A stretch of DNA of 64,000 nucleotides from Dugong dugon (GCA_030035585.1 CM057481.1:4985128-5049127), one strand, 5' to 3'; positions 52,776-63,540 are shown, counted from the stretch's first letter. Made by a program: numbers and translations. The notes: a model not told the origin generated them from the letters alone.

Positions 52776-53277
52776 CTAACTGCTTACCCAGCAGGAGCCT
52801 GCTTCCTTTGGCTTCTTGTTTCCGTCAATTACCCACTTAGCCATTCTCACTTCAGGCAACCAAGTCAGCTCAAAGGGTGCTGCTGGTATGTTGCCACATG
52901 CAGCTGCCCCTAGGCCATGGAGGAGGGCTACAGGCTCCGAGGCGGGGGGTACAAGGCCATGCCAGGCACCTGGTGGGGACACCATCAATGTCTGCTGCTG
53001 CTGAATCACAGTGACAAGAAAACCCTGCTCGGCTCCAGAAGGAGCTTCTGAGGCCAGGAGGCCATCTGGTACTGTTCCCTTTGCAATCCCGGGCAATCTG
53101 ATGAACAATTATTCCTGGTGATGTTCTATCCAGCCAACAAGAAGCCTTGTAACGCCTATCAAACCCTTCTCTGAACTTGGGCCCTAGGATTCTCATAACC
53201 TTTCTGCCATTATCAACACAAGTATCTGCTAGGATAAAAGAGCAACTAGTTCCTCTAGTTGAGAGAGAAGGTGCCAT
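52776..53277 (-). other. Minus-strand open segment, nature unknown
   Basis: Two overlapping minus-strand frames are open: 135 codons (52870-53277) and 110 codons (52776-53108, opened by TTG rather than ATG). The second peptide contains a Gln-rich VIQQQQTLMVSPPG and an AACGNIPAAPFELTWLPE stretch. A donor-like CTGG|GTAAGC lies at the end (near 52788). I know no family with this sequence. It could be a terminal piece of a transcript, a decayed retrocopy or chance. No gene is called. Confidence 0.25.
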
Positions 53278-54329
53278 TTTTCCAGAAAGGTGCTATGCTC
53301 ACTTCTCTACCCCAACTCCCAGCCAGGTGTCCTAAGATGGGGACATGCCTCCCCCTTTTTCCTTCTGGTCCTCCGAACCGCTCCAGTCTACGCAGTGAGG
53401 TTAGAAGCCTTCCAGTAACTGACCTTCTGCTTCTCTGTGAGGCCAGAGTTAAAGAAAATACACGCAGTCAAGTACACATATAAGTCTGCATTACCCTGAG
53501 TAAAATGAAGAATCTTCTTCATCTGCATAAAGACCAGGAAAAGGGAAGCATAGGTGTTTATTAGGCAGCAGAGAATAACAAAAGGATATCAAATGAAAGT
53601 AGTTGGAGGCAGCATCCCTAAGGAGTGAACAGATCCAAGTCATCCCCTTCCTGGATGCGGCAGGGATGAACTGCACGAATTATCCACACCACACAGAAGC
53701 AGGCACACAGGAGCTTCTTGGTTCAATTACAGAACTGCCTCACCAGAGCCTTCCCAGTCCCCTCAGGCTGGCCCACCACAGAAGTTAGAGACCACGCCTA
53801 TAAACAAACTGGACACCGCTGACTGGCAAAGGAAGCCTCTATCAGCACTCAGTTAACTGTGCAGACTTGTTACGGCAACAGCCTACGAGACAGCAATGCG
53901 ATGTCAGTGTCTTTTCAGAGCTTCTTAGAAGGGTGCAGATACAGCAGACAGAAGGCAGAGAGCAAACACTCAAGGCCTTCTGTGAGGCTCTAGATACAAG
54001 GCCATTAGCAGAAGTACATTGTATCCTTGGGGCGGTGAGCTTGGGAACCTGGCTAGAGCATAGAAGATTGCACAGGCAAAAAGGAACAGAAGCTCAGCCC
54101 AGGAGAAGGCAAACTGGCTCTGCCACGCTCACGTGGCGGGAGCAGCTTGCTGCCACCTGCCCTGTCAGCAGGCGGGGAAAGTGCCTAGGTCCCAACAAGG
54201 TTGATTTTATTATGACCAGGTATGAGGCCATGCTTATTAGGACAGTGTCCCCTGTAGCCCCACCTACTCCACAGCTGAAGATAACAGAGAATAAAGCACA
54301 GTCAGTGCAAACTTCAGCACGGGGTCTAG
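53278..54329. other. Unassigned stretch
   Basis: A 155-codon plus-strand frame (53867-54334) is open, rich in Gln, Arg and Thr, with no recognised domain and no splice context that persuades me. Nothing else is recognised. Confidence 0.3.
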
Positions 54330-54515
54330 GCTGATTGGAATTTGAATCCTCGTTTCACTACTGACTAGACGCGTGCTTTGGACTGAGATCTTTGGCACTC
54401 CATTTTCCAGCTAGAAAATCGAAAAAATAAGAGTACTTTCCTCATGAGGTTGTTAGAGAAATCTAGAACTATGCTTTACATGTATCGCTAACTTGTAGCT
54501 ATTATTATTAACGCT
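54330..54515 (+). repeat. MIR SINE relic
   Basis: 'ggctgattggaatttgaatcctcgtttcactactgactagacg', 'cactccattttccagctagaaaatcg' and 'actttcctcatgaggttgttagagaaatctag' follow MIR in sense. Confidence 0.75.
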
Positions 54516-54819
54516 ACATTGTTGCACTCATTGGCACAAAGAGAATTGAGAACACACTGACTGACTACTCTAACTTGCACAGCACTGACCCTCAGATAGC
54601 CAAGGCATTTGTCTCCTGGCTACATACACAAAACCACACCTCTGCTTGCCTCTGGCCAAAACCACCAGCATCTCTACCCATCAGCAAAAATGCCCCCCAG
54701 TCTCCAAACACTCAGATACAGCCAAACGCTAGAGGATGCAGCACTAGGGGGAACAAAACTTGGCATGGTCTCAGAGCCAGTGAGAGAGGGAGCAGATGAA
54801 GTGCCCTTGTGACAGCGGA

Positions 54820-55335
54820 ATGCTGACAGCGAGGGTCTAGGACACCATTGTTCCAGGACAGTTTGTACCCACATGTTCACAGCAGCGGTATTCACCACTG
54901 CCAAAAGGCGGACGTAGCCCAAAGGTTCATCAGCTGAAGATTGGGTGAACAAACTGTGATATGTCCTTACAGTGGAATATTATTCAAACCTAAGAAGGAA
55001 TGACAAACAGACATAGGCTATAACATTGATGAACTCTGACAACACGGTGCTAAGAGAAAGCAGCAGACACAAAGGTCACATACTGTGTCACTCCATTTAG
55101 ATGAAATGTCCAGAACGGATGAACGAATAGAGACAGAATGCATATTGGTGGCCGCCAGGGGCTGGGGAACAACTGGTTAATGGGTGCAGGGTTTTCTTTC
55201 TGGGTGGTGAACGTGTTTTGGAATATACAGAGATGGTGCTTGCACAGCATTGTGACGGTACTCAACGCCACTGACGGTACACTTTAAAATGGTTAATTTT
55301 ATGTTTTGTGAATTTCACCTCAATTAAAATAAAAG
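54820..55335 (+). mobile_element. Old L1 3'-end fragment, well preserved
   Basis: 'gtttgtacccacatgttcacagcagcggtattcaccactgcc', 'ttggaatattattcaaacctaagaaggaatgac', 'tgtcactccatttagatgaaatgtccagaa', 'ggtggccgccaggggctgggg', and 'tgatggtgcttgcacagcattgtgacggtactcaacgccactgacggtacactttaaaatggttaattttatgttttgtgaatttcacctcaatt' form the classic old L1 3' module. Confidence 0.92.
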
Positions 55336-56049
55336 CTCAGGACAAAGCTCCCCCAGACCCATTTAGATGAAATGTAGCGGAACACTGTGGATTAACCAAA
55401 CAGACACGACACTCACAAGGGGATGGATCCCGTGGTCTTCCCCGCCTCCTCCTTGGTACGTTCCTAAACGGTGGGCTCCTCTTTATTTCCAGAGCACAGA
55501 TGTTGAAGAGAAAACCATAAAACGCCTGGGTTACTGAACACTCCGGGTGGCTGCTGAGCCGGATTTAAAGACAGCAAGAGCAACCACAGAACTGCAGCTC
55601 CAAGGTTAACAACTAAGAGCTGAAACAGATTGAGTTCACCACGCAAAGCTGAGCAAGATCGTTTATTAGAGAAAGAGCAAGTGGCAGGCAAATGACTCCG
55701 GATTCCTAATCACCCCGGGATTTGCCTTAACTCTCCCAGAATCCTTCAGATGCTCAATTTAGCTCCTTTTCTTGCACGTGGGCAACTTTAGAAAGCTGGG
55801 AGCCTCCACAGCCTAGAATTAGGGGCAGAGGGTGAGTACCTCCAACTTACCCAGCTACATGACACAGATGGATGTCACAAGACAAAGTCTCTATGTTTCC
55901 GTGAAATATTAGCATACTGCTGTCTCCTGGAACACTGAAAGAAACCCTGGGTGAAACGATAAAATAGGTTTCAATAAGGCAGCAAGAAAAATTCTACGAC
56001 TCCAGGCAATAACACTGAGCATTACTCAATGAAAGGTGCAAAAGAATAT
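55336..56049. other. Unassigned stretch
   Basis: No repeat or gene recognised. The minus-strand frame at 55464-55691 includes a short hydrophobic run but has no supporting splice sites. Confidence 0.35.
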
Positions 56050-56215
56050 TATAGTGATTACTTGACTGTGTTCTCACAATAACCCTATGAGGCAACCCTA
56101 TGAGGCAAACTAGAGATTCAAAAGTTCAGCAACTAGCCTAAAGCTCCATAACTGAAGACTGGGTAAGATCCAGGATTTGAACTCAGAGCCATGTGACTTC
56201 ACTGCCATTTCCCTT
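56050..56215 (-). repeat. MIR SINE relic
   Basis: 'tgtgttctcacaataaccctatgaggcaa', 'aactagcctaaagctccataactgaag' and 'ccaggatttgaactcagagccatgtgacttcactgcc' are MIR in reverse complement. A 13-base unit AACCCTATGAGGC is tandemly doubled at about 56082-56107. Confidence 0.85.
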
Positions 56216-56574
56216 AATGAGCATTAACCTAACCTTGGGCAACTTATCTAGCATTGGTACTGGTACACGGACTTACTGGATACAGGAAACAACTCTGGTT
56301 CACTCTAGGCAGTGCCCTCAGGTAGCTCAACCTCCCTCTTCTGGTGAAAACAAAGAAAGGCTGAACTGTACTTCTGCCACCCCCACAAAGCCGGCCTCTC
56401 CCTCCACCTGTTTAAATGACATGGTAGATAAACCATCCAAGGCTTGCAGAGGCGTCAGGAACCAGCCTTAGGTGCCCAGAGTCCAAGATGATGGCGGGGG
56501 GAAGATGCTCAACCTTGAACTGAGTCCTGAGCCCCATGCTGGAAAGATGAAATCAACTGACCGGTATAACAAGT
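56216..56574. other. Unassigned stretch
   Basis: The last part ('gtgcccagagtccaagatgatggcgggggg') may belong to a SINE/RTE head I do not know. Nothing firm is seen. Confidence 0.35.
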
Positions 56575-56680
56575 GTAGCAGCAATTGTGAGGATGGCGCG
56601 GGGCCGGGCAGTGCTTCGTTCTGTTGTACGTACGGTCGCTATGAGTCGGAACCGACTCGACGGCACCTATCAACAACATA
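56575..56680 (+). mobile_element. RTE/SINE 3' tail
   Basis: 'tagcagcaattgtgaggatggcgcggggccgggcagtgcttcgttctgttgtacgtacggtcgctatgagtcggaaccgactcgacggcacctatcaacaacat' is the same 3' tail as at 28105-28212. It is CpG-rich and well preserved, implying a younger age. Confidence 0.88.
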
Positions 56681-56689
56681 GCAAGTGAG

Positions 56690-56875
56690 GCAGTCCCTGG
56701 GTAGCACAAACAGTTAAGAGCTCAAATATTAGCCCAAAAGTTGGCAGTTTGAATCCACCTAGAGGTGCCTCGGCAGACAGGCCTGACAGCCTTGAAAACC
56801 CTATGGAGCAGTTCTACTCTGCACATATAGAGTCACCATGAACCGAAATCAACTTCATGGCAACTAACAACAACA
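56690..56875 (+). mobile_element. AfroSINE-type SINE directly after the RTE tail
   Basis: The head GCAGTCCCTGGGTAGCACAAACAG is followed by B-box GGCAGTTTGAATCC, 'agacaggcctgacagccttgaaaaccctatggagcagttctactctg' and a tail 'gtcaccatgaaccgaaatcaacttcatggcaactaacaacaac'. GCAAGTGAG (56681-56689) and GCAAATGAG (56876-56884) are the duplicated target, so it inserted right at the end of the RTE copy. Confidence 0.92.
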
Positions 56876-57120
56876 GCAAATGAGCACAGAAGACCAAAAA
56901 AAAAAAAAGAGGCATGCTTTTCTTATTACAAATCCCTGCCCTACAGTCACGCGATACTCCTGAGGAATAAATACCCTGCAGACCAACCTGAGAAGGCCAG
57001 GAATTAAGTCAAGGATACTGGGATCTTGTGCAAAACACACTGAACACACTCTAAATGATCTGCTCCCAAAGCTCAAGCAACTAACACCCAACTAGATTTT
57101 CCCTATGTATTATTATGAAA

Positions 57121-57322
57121 GGAGTCCCTGGGAGGCCCAAACGCTTACCTCAGGACTCCTAGCTAAAAAGTTGGTGGTTCGAACCTATCCAGAGACACAT
57201 GGAAGAAAGGCCTGGCAAGCATCTTTTGAAAAATCAACCACTGAAAACCCTGTGGAGCACAAATTGACTCTGGCACACATGGGGTTCGGAATTGATTGAC
57301 AGCAGCTGGTGTGGTGGTGGGG
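57121..57322 (+). mobile_element. AfroSINE-type SINE, diverged subfamily
   Basis: The head GGAGTCCCTGGGAGGCCCAAACG and B-box GTGGTTCGAACCT are followed by 'catggaagaaaggcctggcaagcatcttttgaaaaatcaaccactgaaaaccctgtggagcac'. The tail is 'acatggggttcggaattgattgacagcagc'. ATTATTATGAAA (57109-57120) and ATTATTATAAAA (57323-57334) flank it. Confidence 0.92.
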
Positions 57323-57367
57323 ATTATTATAAAAAATATTCAAATATACCACAGTTGAAAGATTACT

Positions 57368-57473
57368 ATCTTACTTACTGAGCGCCGCTGTAACAGAAAT
57401 ACCACAAACAGATGGCTTTAAAAAACAGAAATTTATTTCCTCACAGTTTAGGAGGCTACAAGTCCAGATTCAG
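57368..57473 (-). mobile_element. MaLR LTR fragment
   Basis: 'ttacttactgagcgccgctgtaacagaaataccacaaacagatggctttaaaaaacagaaatttatttcctcacagtttaggaggctacaagtccagattcagg' is the outer quarter of the LTR family. It stops where a SINE piece begins. Confidence 0.88.
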
Positions 57474-57558
57474 GTTTCCAAGGAGCAGCTGGTGGATTCC
57501 AACTGCAGACCTTCTGGTTAGCAACTGAGTTCTTAACCACCGAGCTACCAGGGCTCCG
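57474..57558 (-). mobile_element. AfroSINE-type SINE piece inside MaLR
   Basis: The minus strand has GGAGCCCTGGTAGCTCGGTGG, 'aagaactcagttgctaaccagaaggtctgcagttggaatccaccagctgctccttggaaacc'. The middle and tail are missing. Confidence 0.9.
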
Positions 57559-57674
57559 CTTTTCCTATTAGGCACCTTAAAACTCCTCCAGCCTCTACCC
57601 ATTAACCAATTTCAAAACCACTTCCACACTGCAGGTATTTCTTAGAGCAGCGCTCCACTCCCAGTACCAAATTC
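57559..57674 (-). mobile_element. MaLR internal 5' segment
   Basis: 'ttaggcaccttaaaactcctccagcctctacccattaaccaatttcaaaaccacttccacactgcaggtatttcttagagcagcgctccactcccagtaccaaattc' is the same internal end that adjoins the LTRs at 31585 and 33457. The rest of the interior is absent. Confidence 0.88.
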
Positions 57675-58054
57675 TGTCTTAGTTATCTAACGCTGCTGTA
57701 ACAGAAATACCACAAGTGGGTGGCCTTAACAAACAGAAATTTATCTTCTCACAGTTTAGGAGGCTAGAAGTCTGAAATCAGGGTGCTGGCTCTAGGGGAA
57801 GGCTTTCTCTCTCTGTCAGCGCTGGCGGAAGGTCCTTGTCTTTTCTGGGCTTCTGCTCCTGAGCGATCTTCGTGTGGCTTGGCATCTCTTTGCCCGTCCA
57901 TCTCTGCTTTGCTTGCTTTTTAATCTCTTATATCTCAAAAAAGATTGACTTAAAATACACTGGCTACACTCATCCTGCCTCACTAAGGTAACAAACAGAA
58001 CCTACTCCCAAATGGGATTATAACCACAGGCCTACCACAGTTCAATCCCTAACA
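57675..58054 (-). mobile_element. MaLR LTR
   Basis: The plus strand starts TGTCTTAGTTATCTAACGC, passes 'aacagaaatttatcttctcacagtttaggaggctagaag', 'ggtgctggctctaggggaaggctttctctctctgtcagc' and 'cccaaatgggattataaccacaggc', and ends 'ttcaatccctaaca'. It is full-length, with a small deletion near the end. Confidence 0.92.
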
Positions 58055-58254
58055 ATTACCCCAGGGCCCACCACCTAAATTCTCTCATTAACATAACGAA
58101 GAAAGAGAAGCAGGTGAGGCAAGCCGGGGTGGGGGGGTCCTCCCTAAATGGGGGGAGGAACAACGGTGGCTCCACCAGTAAGGAAACTGCGCGGCAGAAT
58201 CAATCTCTCTCTGCAAAGAGACACCAGGTCTTAATACTCTGGACTCGAAGATTT
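58055..58254. other. Unassigned spacer
   Basis: A G-rich tract lies at 58122-58150. Nothing is recognised. Confidence 0.4.
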
Positions 58255-58400
58255 TACAGACTGTTAAAACCGGAGGGGATTTGAGGGGTCATCCAGTAAA
58301 ATCTAATCTTTTCCTTTACACTTGAGGCAATTCCGACTCCAAAAGGCTAAATGTCATACTCACGGTCCCATATTAGGAGGGGGCTTAGAACCTTTCCTCA
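58255..58400 (+). repeat. Ancient MIR/L3-type relic
   Basis: 'accggaggggatttgaggggtcatccagtaaaatctaatcttttcctttacacttgaggcaattccgactcc' and 'gggggcttagaacctttcc' follow the same pattern as 47360-47530. Confidence 0.5.
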
Positions 58401-59574
58401 AACTACCCTGAGTCTTCAGAGAAACACTCACTGCCCAGACTGACAGCAGACAGCAAATAAGAAAACACGGAGGAAATCCCTTGGATTAGATTTTTTGACA
58501 ATCAGGCCTGGAAAACAAAGTCCAGAGAAGTAAAGGTAACTGTATTCAGCTACTCGTCAAGTCAAGGAAACCCCTCCGTTACCAATAATCTGCTAGGGTT
58601 AATGATGTGCCCTGGCCAACCACCGAGGGGGACCATTATTCCAGGTGAAACTATAGAAAAGGTTCAATACATTTATGGTGTGATGATAGAACTTTGAAGA
58701 ATAAGATCATCTACCTCTTCAGCCTCCACTTATTTCTACCCCATAATGGTCTTTCAATATATTTTCACAACTCGTAATGCATCTCTAAAACAGCAGTGCC
58801 CTCCCACCATCAGGATGCACGGCAGAGAACGTAAACACCGCAACAGAACCCACGGGCACCCGCACACACTACTGCCCGTCTGCAGCGATGCCTACAGAGG
58901 AACGCCAGCTATCACTGAAGGCATCTGCATCGACTGAGTCTGCCGGCACACGTTCCCCCACCTCTGTCTAATTAACGCCACCCCAGGCCTTCCTATCAGG
59001 CCCCAGAAAGCCACTGTGACTGATCTGGGTTCACCTGGAGCTGAAAATTACTTCTCCAATAGCAGAGAACAATACTTTCTGCATAAACAACGAGGAAGAC
59101 AAGCCTCTTGGGTTGCCCCTGTGCCATTTTCTTTTATGTCGTGCATTTCCCCAAAGCTTTTGGAGACAATAGGTAGCACTATACTAACAGCCAGCAACTG
59201 CAGGACAGTAAAAGGAAGACAGCATTTCCTGCCCTCGAGGACTCCCTTCCGCAACGGAATCTTTGATCACTGTCTTCATAAGATTTTGTTCTTGGCTCCC
59301 AGTGTGATAAAAGCTTCCAGGAATGTCTGTGCCAGTTCTTCTGTGACTAAACAAAAAGCTACCAAACAACCCGCTTGACACCTTACATCATGCAAAAAAA
59401 ACCCCGCTGCCATCAAGTCACTTCCAACTCACAGCGACATATAGGAAACCACCATAATATGTTTGTTTCCTAAAGGATCTTCTTAAGATAATATTTCATA
59501 TTTTTAAATACCAACAATTAAAAGGAACAAACTAGTGATGTAGTCAACGAGTTGGAAGACTCTCTAGGGAACTA
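58401..59574. other. Unassigned stretch, with short SINE tail at 59396-59440
   Basis: Mostly apparently unique. A minus-strand AfroSINE/RTE tail piece ('cgctgccatcaagtcacttccaactcacagcgac') lies at about 59402-59437. The 120-codon plus-strand frame at 59016-59378 has no recognised domain. Confidence 0.4.
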
Positions 59575-59810
59575 CACCGGTGAAAAGAGCAAATCCCAAA
59601 TGGTGACACAGTGTATGAGTCCGTTTATGTAACATCTTGAAATGACAAAGTTTTAGAAATGGAGGTCGCATTAGTGATTGCCCTGAGTTACGGACAGGGG
59701 TGGGAGGCCAAGAGAGAGGTGGGCATGGTTATAAAATGGCAACACACAAGAGGCAGTCTTGTGATGCTGAACTGTGGCGTGGACACATGAACCTGTACAA
59801 GCGGCGAAAC

Positions 59811-59876
<66 letters not shown>

Positions 59877-60075
59877 AATACAAGAAAACTGAGGAAACCT
59901 GAGTATGATAAGTGGCTTGTATCAATGCAAACATCCTGGTTGTGAGATTACACTATTGTTTTGTAAACTATTGGAGGAAACTGCACAGTAAGTTCAAGGG
60001 ATCACTGTACTGATTTGTATAACTGCATGTGAATCTACAATCATCTCTATAAAAATTCCAACTTAAAAAAAAAAA
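59575..60075 (+). mobile_element. Old L1 3'-end fragment carrying a CA microsatellite
   Basis: 'cacagtgtatgagtccgtttatgtaacatcttgaaatgacaaagttttagaaatgg', 'ttagtgattgccctgagttacggacaggggtggg', 'gtgatgctgaactgtggcgtggacac' and, after the CA run, 'aagtggcttgtatcaatgcaaacatcctggttgtgagatt', 'aactgcatgtgaatctacaatcatctc' with an A tail follow an L1 3' end. Expansion of the internal CA tract is common in this part of old L1. Confidence 0.88.
59814..59872. repeat. (CA)n microsatellite
   Basis: About 29 uninterrupted CA units, the longest pure dinucleotide array in the window. It makes Cys-Val and Thr-His frames that are not genes. Likely highly polymorphic. Confidence 0.97.
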
Positions 60076-60605
60076 GGCTATCTGGCTATCCTTCTGTGCC
60101 TTGAAAAAAAAAAAGCCATTCTTGGGAGAAATCAAATAATGACTTTTCAAAGGCAAGCAAGTAATGATCGAAGAGTCTGCGAGGGCTGAATGGCCAAGCC
60201 CAACTGTCAACAGATGAAAGATGATGATTTGGGGACATGAAAATGCAGGGGAAAGATTTCCTCCCTGGCCCAACACTCTTTTACCAGCTGCTACAATTTC
60301 ACATCCTACCTGGAGGCAGACTTTTCAGCAAAATGTTCAGAGAACATTGCCTCCTCCGTATCTCGACATGGTTAGTAACAGAACAAAGCAATCACCCATG
60401 ATGTTATGGATCGATGCACAAACTAGAACTCAGTGTTATCTATAGAGTTCACTAAATTTAAAAGGAAATGCTAGCAAAAAGCACAATTAAAAAAAAGGAA
60501 ATGCTAGTTAACAAGCAATATGTTCAACTGATCAAAACCGAGGATGTCACAAGACAAGAGCGCTTGCTTATGAAAGAACTAATGAAACGCTGATATTTAT
60601 GTAAC
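60076..60605. other. Unassigned stretch
   Basis: The segment AAAAAAGGAAATGCTAG occurs twice in similar form near 60458-60470 and 60488-60507. Nothing else is recognised. Confidence 0.35.
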
Positions 60606-60720
60606 TTTACTTAGCACCTACTATGTGCCAAGTGTGCCCTACTATGTGCATTATCTTAGGTAATAGAAGTATACAGTATACCAGGGAGTAGACATTGTAG
60701 TGCAGGGGGGAAAAAGACAA
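60606..60720 (-). repeat. MIR-like 3' relic
   Basis: 'cttagcacctactatgtgccaagtgtgccctactatgtgcattatcttaggtaatagaag' is a MIR-type 3' end in reverse complement, with the ACTATGTGC word doubled. Confidence 0.6.
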
Positions 60721-60736
60721 TAATTACCCAAAAAAT

Positions 60737-60886
60737 GAAATTTGTTGCCGTTGAGCCTATTCCGACTCACAGCGATCCTAGAGGACAGAGTAGAACTGCC
60801 CCATGGGGTTTCCAAGGAATGGCTGGTGGATTTGAATTGCCAACCTTTTGGCTAGCAGCTGAGCCACTGTGCCACTAGGGTTCTGA
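60737..60886 (-). mobile_element. AfroSINE-type SINE, short-body form
   Basis: The minus strand has GAACCCTAGTGGCACAGTGG, 'gctgctagccaaaaggttggcaattcaaatcc', 'attccttggaaaccccatggggcagttctactctgtcctctagg' and CGCTGTGAGTCGGAATAGGCTCAACGGCAAC. Confidence 0.93.
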
Positions 60887-61344
60887 TATTTATCCAGTGC
60901 AGTTTAAAGGCTGTAAGAAGGGATATTCTGTTACTTAAAAATAGCCCAACAGAAAAAAATTTTGGCAGAACCAAGAGACTGGCTTTGGGTCACTAGGTTT
61001 CACCACTGTTCAATACGGTTACAATCTGATAGCTTCTCTATGCTTCAATTTCCTTGATTATTTTAAAAAAAAAAAAAAAAACCCAAGAGTCTGGACCAAT
61101 TCAGAGTTTGGCAATGGAACTCCACAAAGACCAGCAACCACAGCTGTGGACTGCCTACTCTGGCCTCAAGCAAGAAGTTCTCCTTCCATCATCTGTACAT
61201 GGGGCTTCCATGTGACTGTGTTTGCACAAAGGTTTCCACAGCTAAAGAAAGGAGGGAATAAGGGACAGAGGCAGGGAGGAAAGAAGACTTAGAGTTCCTG
61301 ATGGCTCTGAGTTTTCCTAGCTGTGACTTTCTATGATTTTAGAT
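60887..61344. other. Unassigned stretch
   Basis: An A run lies at about 61063-61081. No gene or named repeat. Confidence 0.4.
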
Positions 61345-61535
61345 ATAAAGAGTAATTCAAAATCAGACCTGGGTTTCCATTTCAGCTCTGTGACTTACAC
61401 TGTGACCTGAGCTACTTAATTATCCTCCTGGGAGGAAACCTTCTCAGTCTACAAACTCATTTTCTGGATTAATGTGGGATAATGTTCCTGGGTCCTTAAC
61501 AATGCCGGCACTTAGTAGGATGTAAACATTCACTT
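61345..61535 (+). repeat. MIR SINE relic
   Basis: 'aatcagacctgggtttccatttcagctctgtgacttacactgtgacctgagctacttaattatcctcc', 'ctcagtctacaaactcattttctgg' and 'aatgccggcacttagtagg' follow MIR in sense. Confidence 0.8.
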
Positions 61536-61975
61536 ACTTGTGCAAAAAAATACGTATTGAACATCGGATATATCCCAGAAATGGGAAAAAATATCTTGTC
61601 TGTACTGCATGGAGAAAATAATCGACACATCAAATTTGGTTTAACCAATGATTATATAATCTTTCTATTACAAACATTATATTGATCACAGGTTTTTTTT
61701 GTAAATGAAATGGCAAATTTGAGGCCATTTGGAAGAACAAAGAATTGGCTTGAGAAGCACTGTTAAAGGAGTCTATCCTCTCAAGTAAGATAAAAGGAAT
61801 TGGTAACACTGTTAATAAAAATGGACTGAAATATATAGAGTCACTCATAAAACCGTCTCCTCCAACCACTGTCTGAAGGAGGCTTCTGGTGACAGTGTGC
61901 CACCTATTGTTGTAAACTGAACTTCTGGATTTGTGGTTTTCTGCTCAGTGCTTCAGGGGAGCAAAGCTTCCTATA
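61536..61975. other. Unassigned stretch
   Basis: Possibly a weak ancient repeat at 61545-61620. Nothing else is recognised. Confidence 0.35.
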
Positions 61976-62103
61976 GTCTTAGCGACCCTATAGGACAGAG
62001 TAGACCTGCCCCATAGGGTTTCCAAGGAGCAGGTAGTGGTTTCAAACTGCCAACCATTTGGTCAGCAGCCCAACGCTTAACCACTGTGCCACCAGGGCTC
62101 CTT
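61976..62103 (-). mobile_element. AfroSINE-type SINE, tail-truncated
   Basis: The minus strand begins GGAGCCCTGGTGGCACAGTGG, then 'aagcgttgggctgctgaccaaatggttggcagtttgaaacc', 'gctccttggaaaccctatggggcaggtctactctgtcctatagggtcgct'. The GAGTCGG.. tail is missing at the left end. Confidence 0.92.
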
Positions 62104-62240
62104 TCTAAAGATAATGAGTGTTTATTCTCCTACATGATTTCCTGTCACCATCCCAACACCTGAAATACAAACAGGTCACAGAGAAAATAACCTTTTAAAA
62201 AATGTTTCACAACCTATTTAGAACATGCATCAGTGTGCCC

Positions 62241-62447
62241 CAGTGGTTCTCCTCCGGGGTAATTTTGCACCGAGGGGTATTTGGCAGTATCGGGAGACAT
62301 TTCTGTTGTGAACACTGAGACAAAGGTGTTACTGTCTAGGGAGCAGAAGCAAGGGATGCTGCTGAACATCCTACAATGCACAGGACAGCCCCCACGACAA
62401 AATTATCCAGCCCCAAATGTCCACAGTGCTGAGGTTGAGAAACCCTG
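62241..62447 (+). mobile_element. MER5A-like hAT-Charlie element, both termini present
   Basis: It starts CAGTGGTTCTCCTCCGGGGTAA, has 'tatttggcagtatcgggagacatttctg', 'gggatgctgctgaacatcctacaatgcacaggacagcccccacgac' and ends 'cccaaatgtccacagtgctgaggttgagaaaccctg'. The interior 62300-62345 is unusual. Confidence 0.92.
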
Positions 62448-63359
62448 TTTTTTAACCCAAACCAGTGTCATTTCTTCGAAAGGAGAAAGCAAACCACATT
62501 TGAATGAGAAAAAAAAATAAAGAAGCCATTTCAGCAACCTTCCATTCAACATTAATGTACTGATACAAAGTAGATAAAAATGTGAGGAACTAGATCAGTC
62601 TTTCCAAAATTAGTAACAAGTCAACAATAACAGTACAAATCAGCTGCTTATAATTCAACCAGTTAAAAAAAATAATAAAGCTAATGTTGGCCAACCAGTC
62701 TCAACGCATTTAGACACGTAAGACTGCAAATTGACTTTGTGACTGGTCTGCAGACTGGCTCTTGCAATTCTTGAGCCATAACAATTCGCTAAGCAGACTC
62801 AAGAATTGTAAATGCTCATGTGGTGTGTGCTGGGGCAGTTGCAATGCAGGGTGCATGCACCGCCACTCATTCCCTGAGTCCTATTCATGGCAGACATCAA
62901 TAATCAACCAAAGCTTCTGATTGCTTCTCACTTGGTGCTCCAGGCAGTCACTACCAATGGATGGAGCTGCCATGGGAGGGGATGTCTACCTGAAATCTGC
63001 AATGAGATGAGAATTCACGAGAGCTGTGTTAGAGTCCTGCTCTGGCCACCGGAGGGCCGCATGCACTTCAGCAAGTCCGTTAACCTCCACGGGGCTATTT
63101 TTTTCATTTGAGTAACAACCACTAGGGAAATCTTAAAAGGGCCTTTAAATTCTAACTCTATACAAGATAGTGCAAGATGAGATTTTGGGAGAAAGGAGGT
63201 ATTTGTACCTCAGCTGCAAAACTGCTGAACGCTAAGTGTCTGCAGCTATGGGAAAGATTGAAGAAGGACTAGACACACACAGGAACAGGGAAGTAGAACT
63301 GACCTCAGGAACCGCCAACAAAAAGGGGTATTTTGTCTTTAAAAATAAAAGAAGAGCAT
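62448..63359. other. Unassigned stretch
   Basis: Apparently unique DNA. The frames at 62887-63111 have no recognised domain. Confidence 0.4.
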
Positions 63360-63540
63360 GGAATAGTAGGGAAAACGCAGTGGAATTAGGTTCAGAAGAT
63401 GTCGGTTTAGGTCCCCGCGCCACAGAGCAGTACTGTCCCTGTGATGGAAAGTAAATGATTTAACCTCTGAGGCTCAGTGTCCTCCTGCACACAAACAGGG
63501 CTAATTTGACCCGTCCATTCCTCCGCACAGGGCCGTCTCT
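63360..63540 (+). repeat. MIR SINE relic
   Basis: 'ggaaaacgcagtggaattaggttcagaagatgtcggtttaggtccccgcgcc', 'gtccctgtgatggaaagtaaatgatttaacctctgaggctcagtgtcctcctgcacacaaacagggctaat' agrees with MIR in sense. Confidence 0.75.

Noticed and set aside
53867-54334. 155-codon plus-strand open frame
   Set aside because: No domain, no signal peptide and no supporting splice sites. It may be chance in GC-richer sequence.
59814-59872. Regular repeats considered as a CRISPR-like array
   Set aside because: Pure dinucleotide microsatellite in mammalian DNA, with no spacers.
59671-59945. Cys-Val and Thr-His repeat peptides
   Set aside because: They are translations of the CA microsatellite, not proteins.
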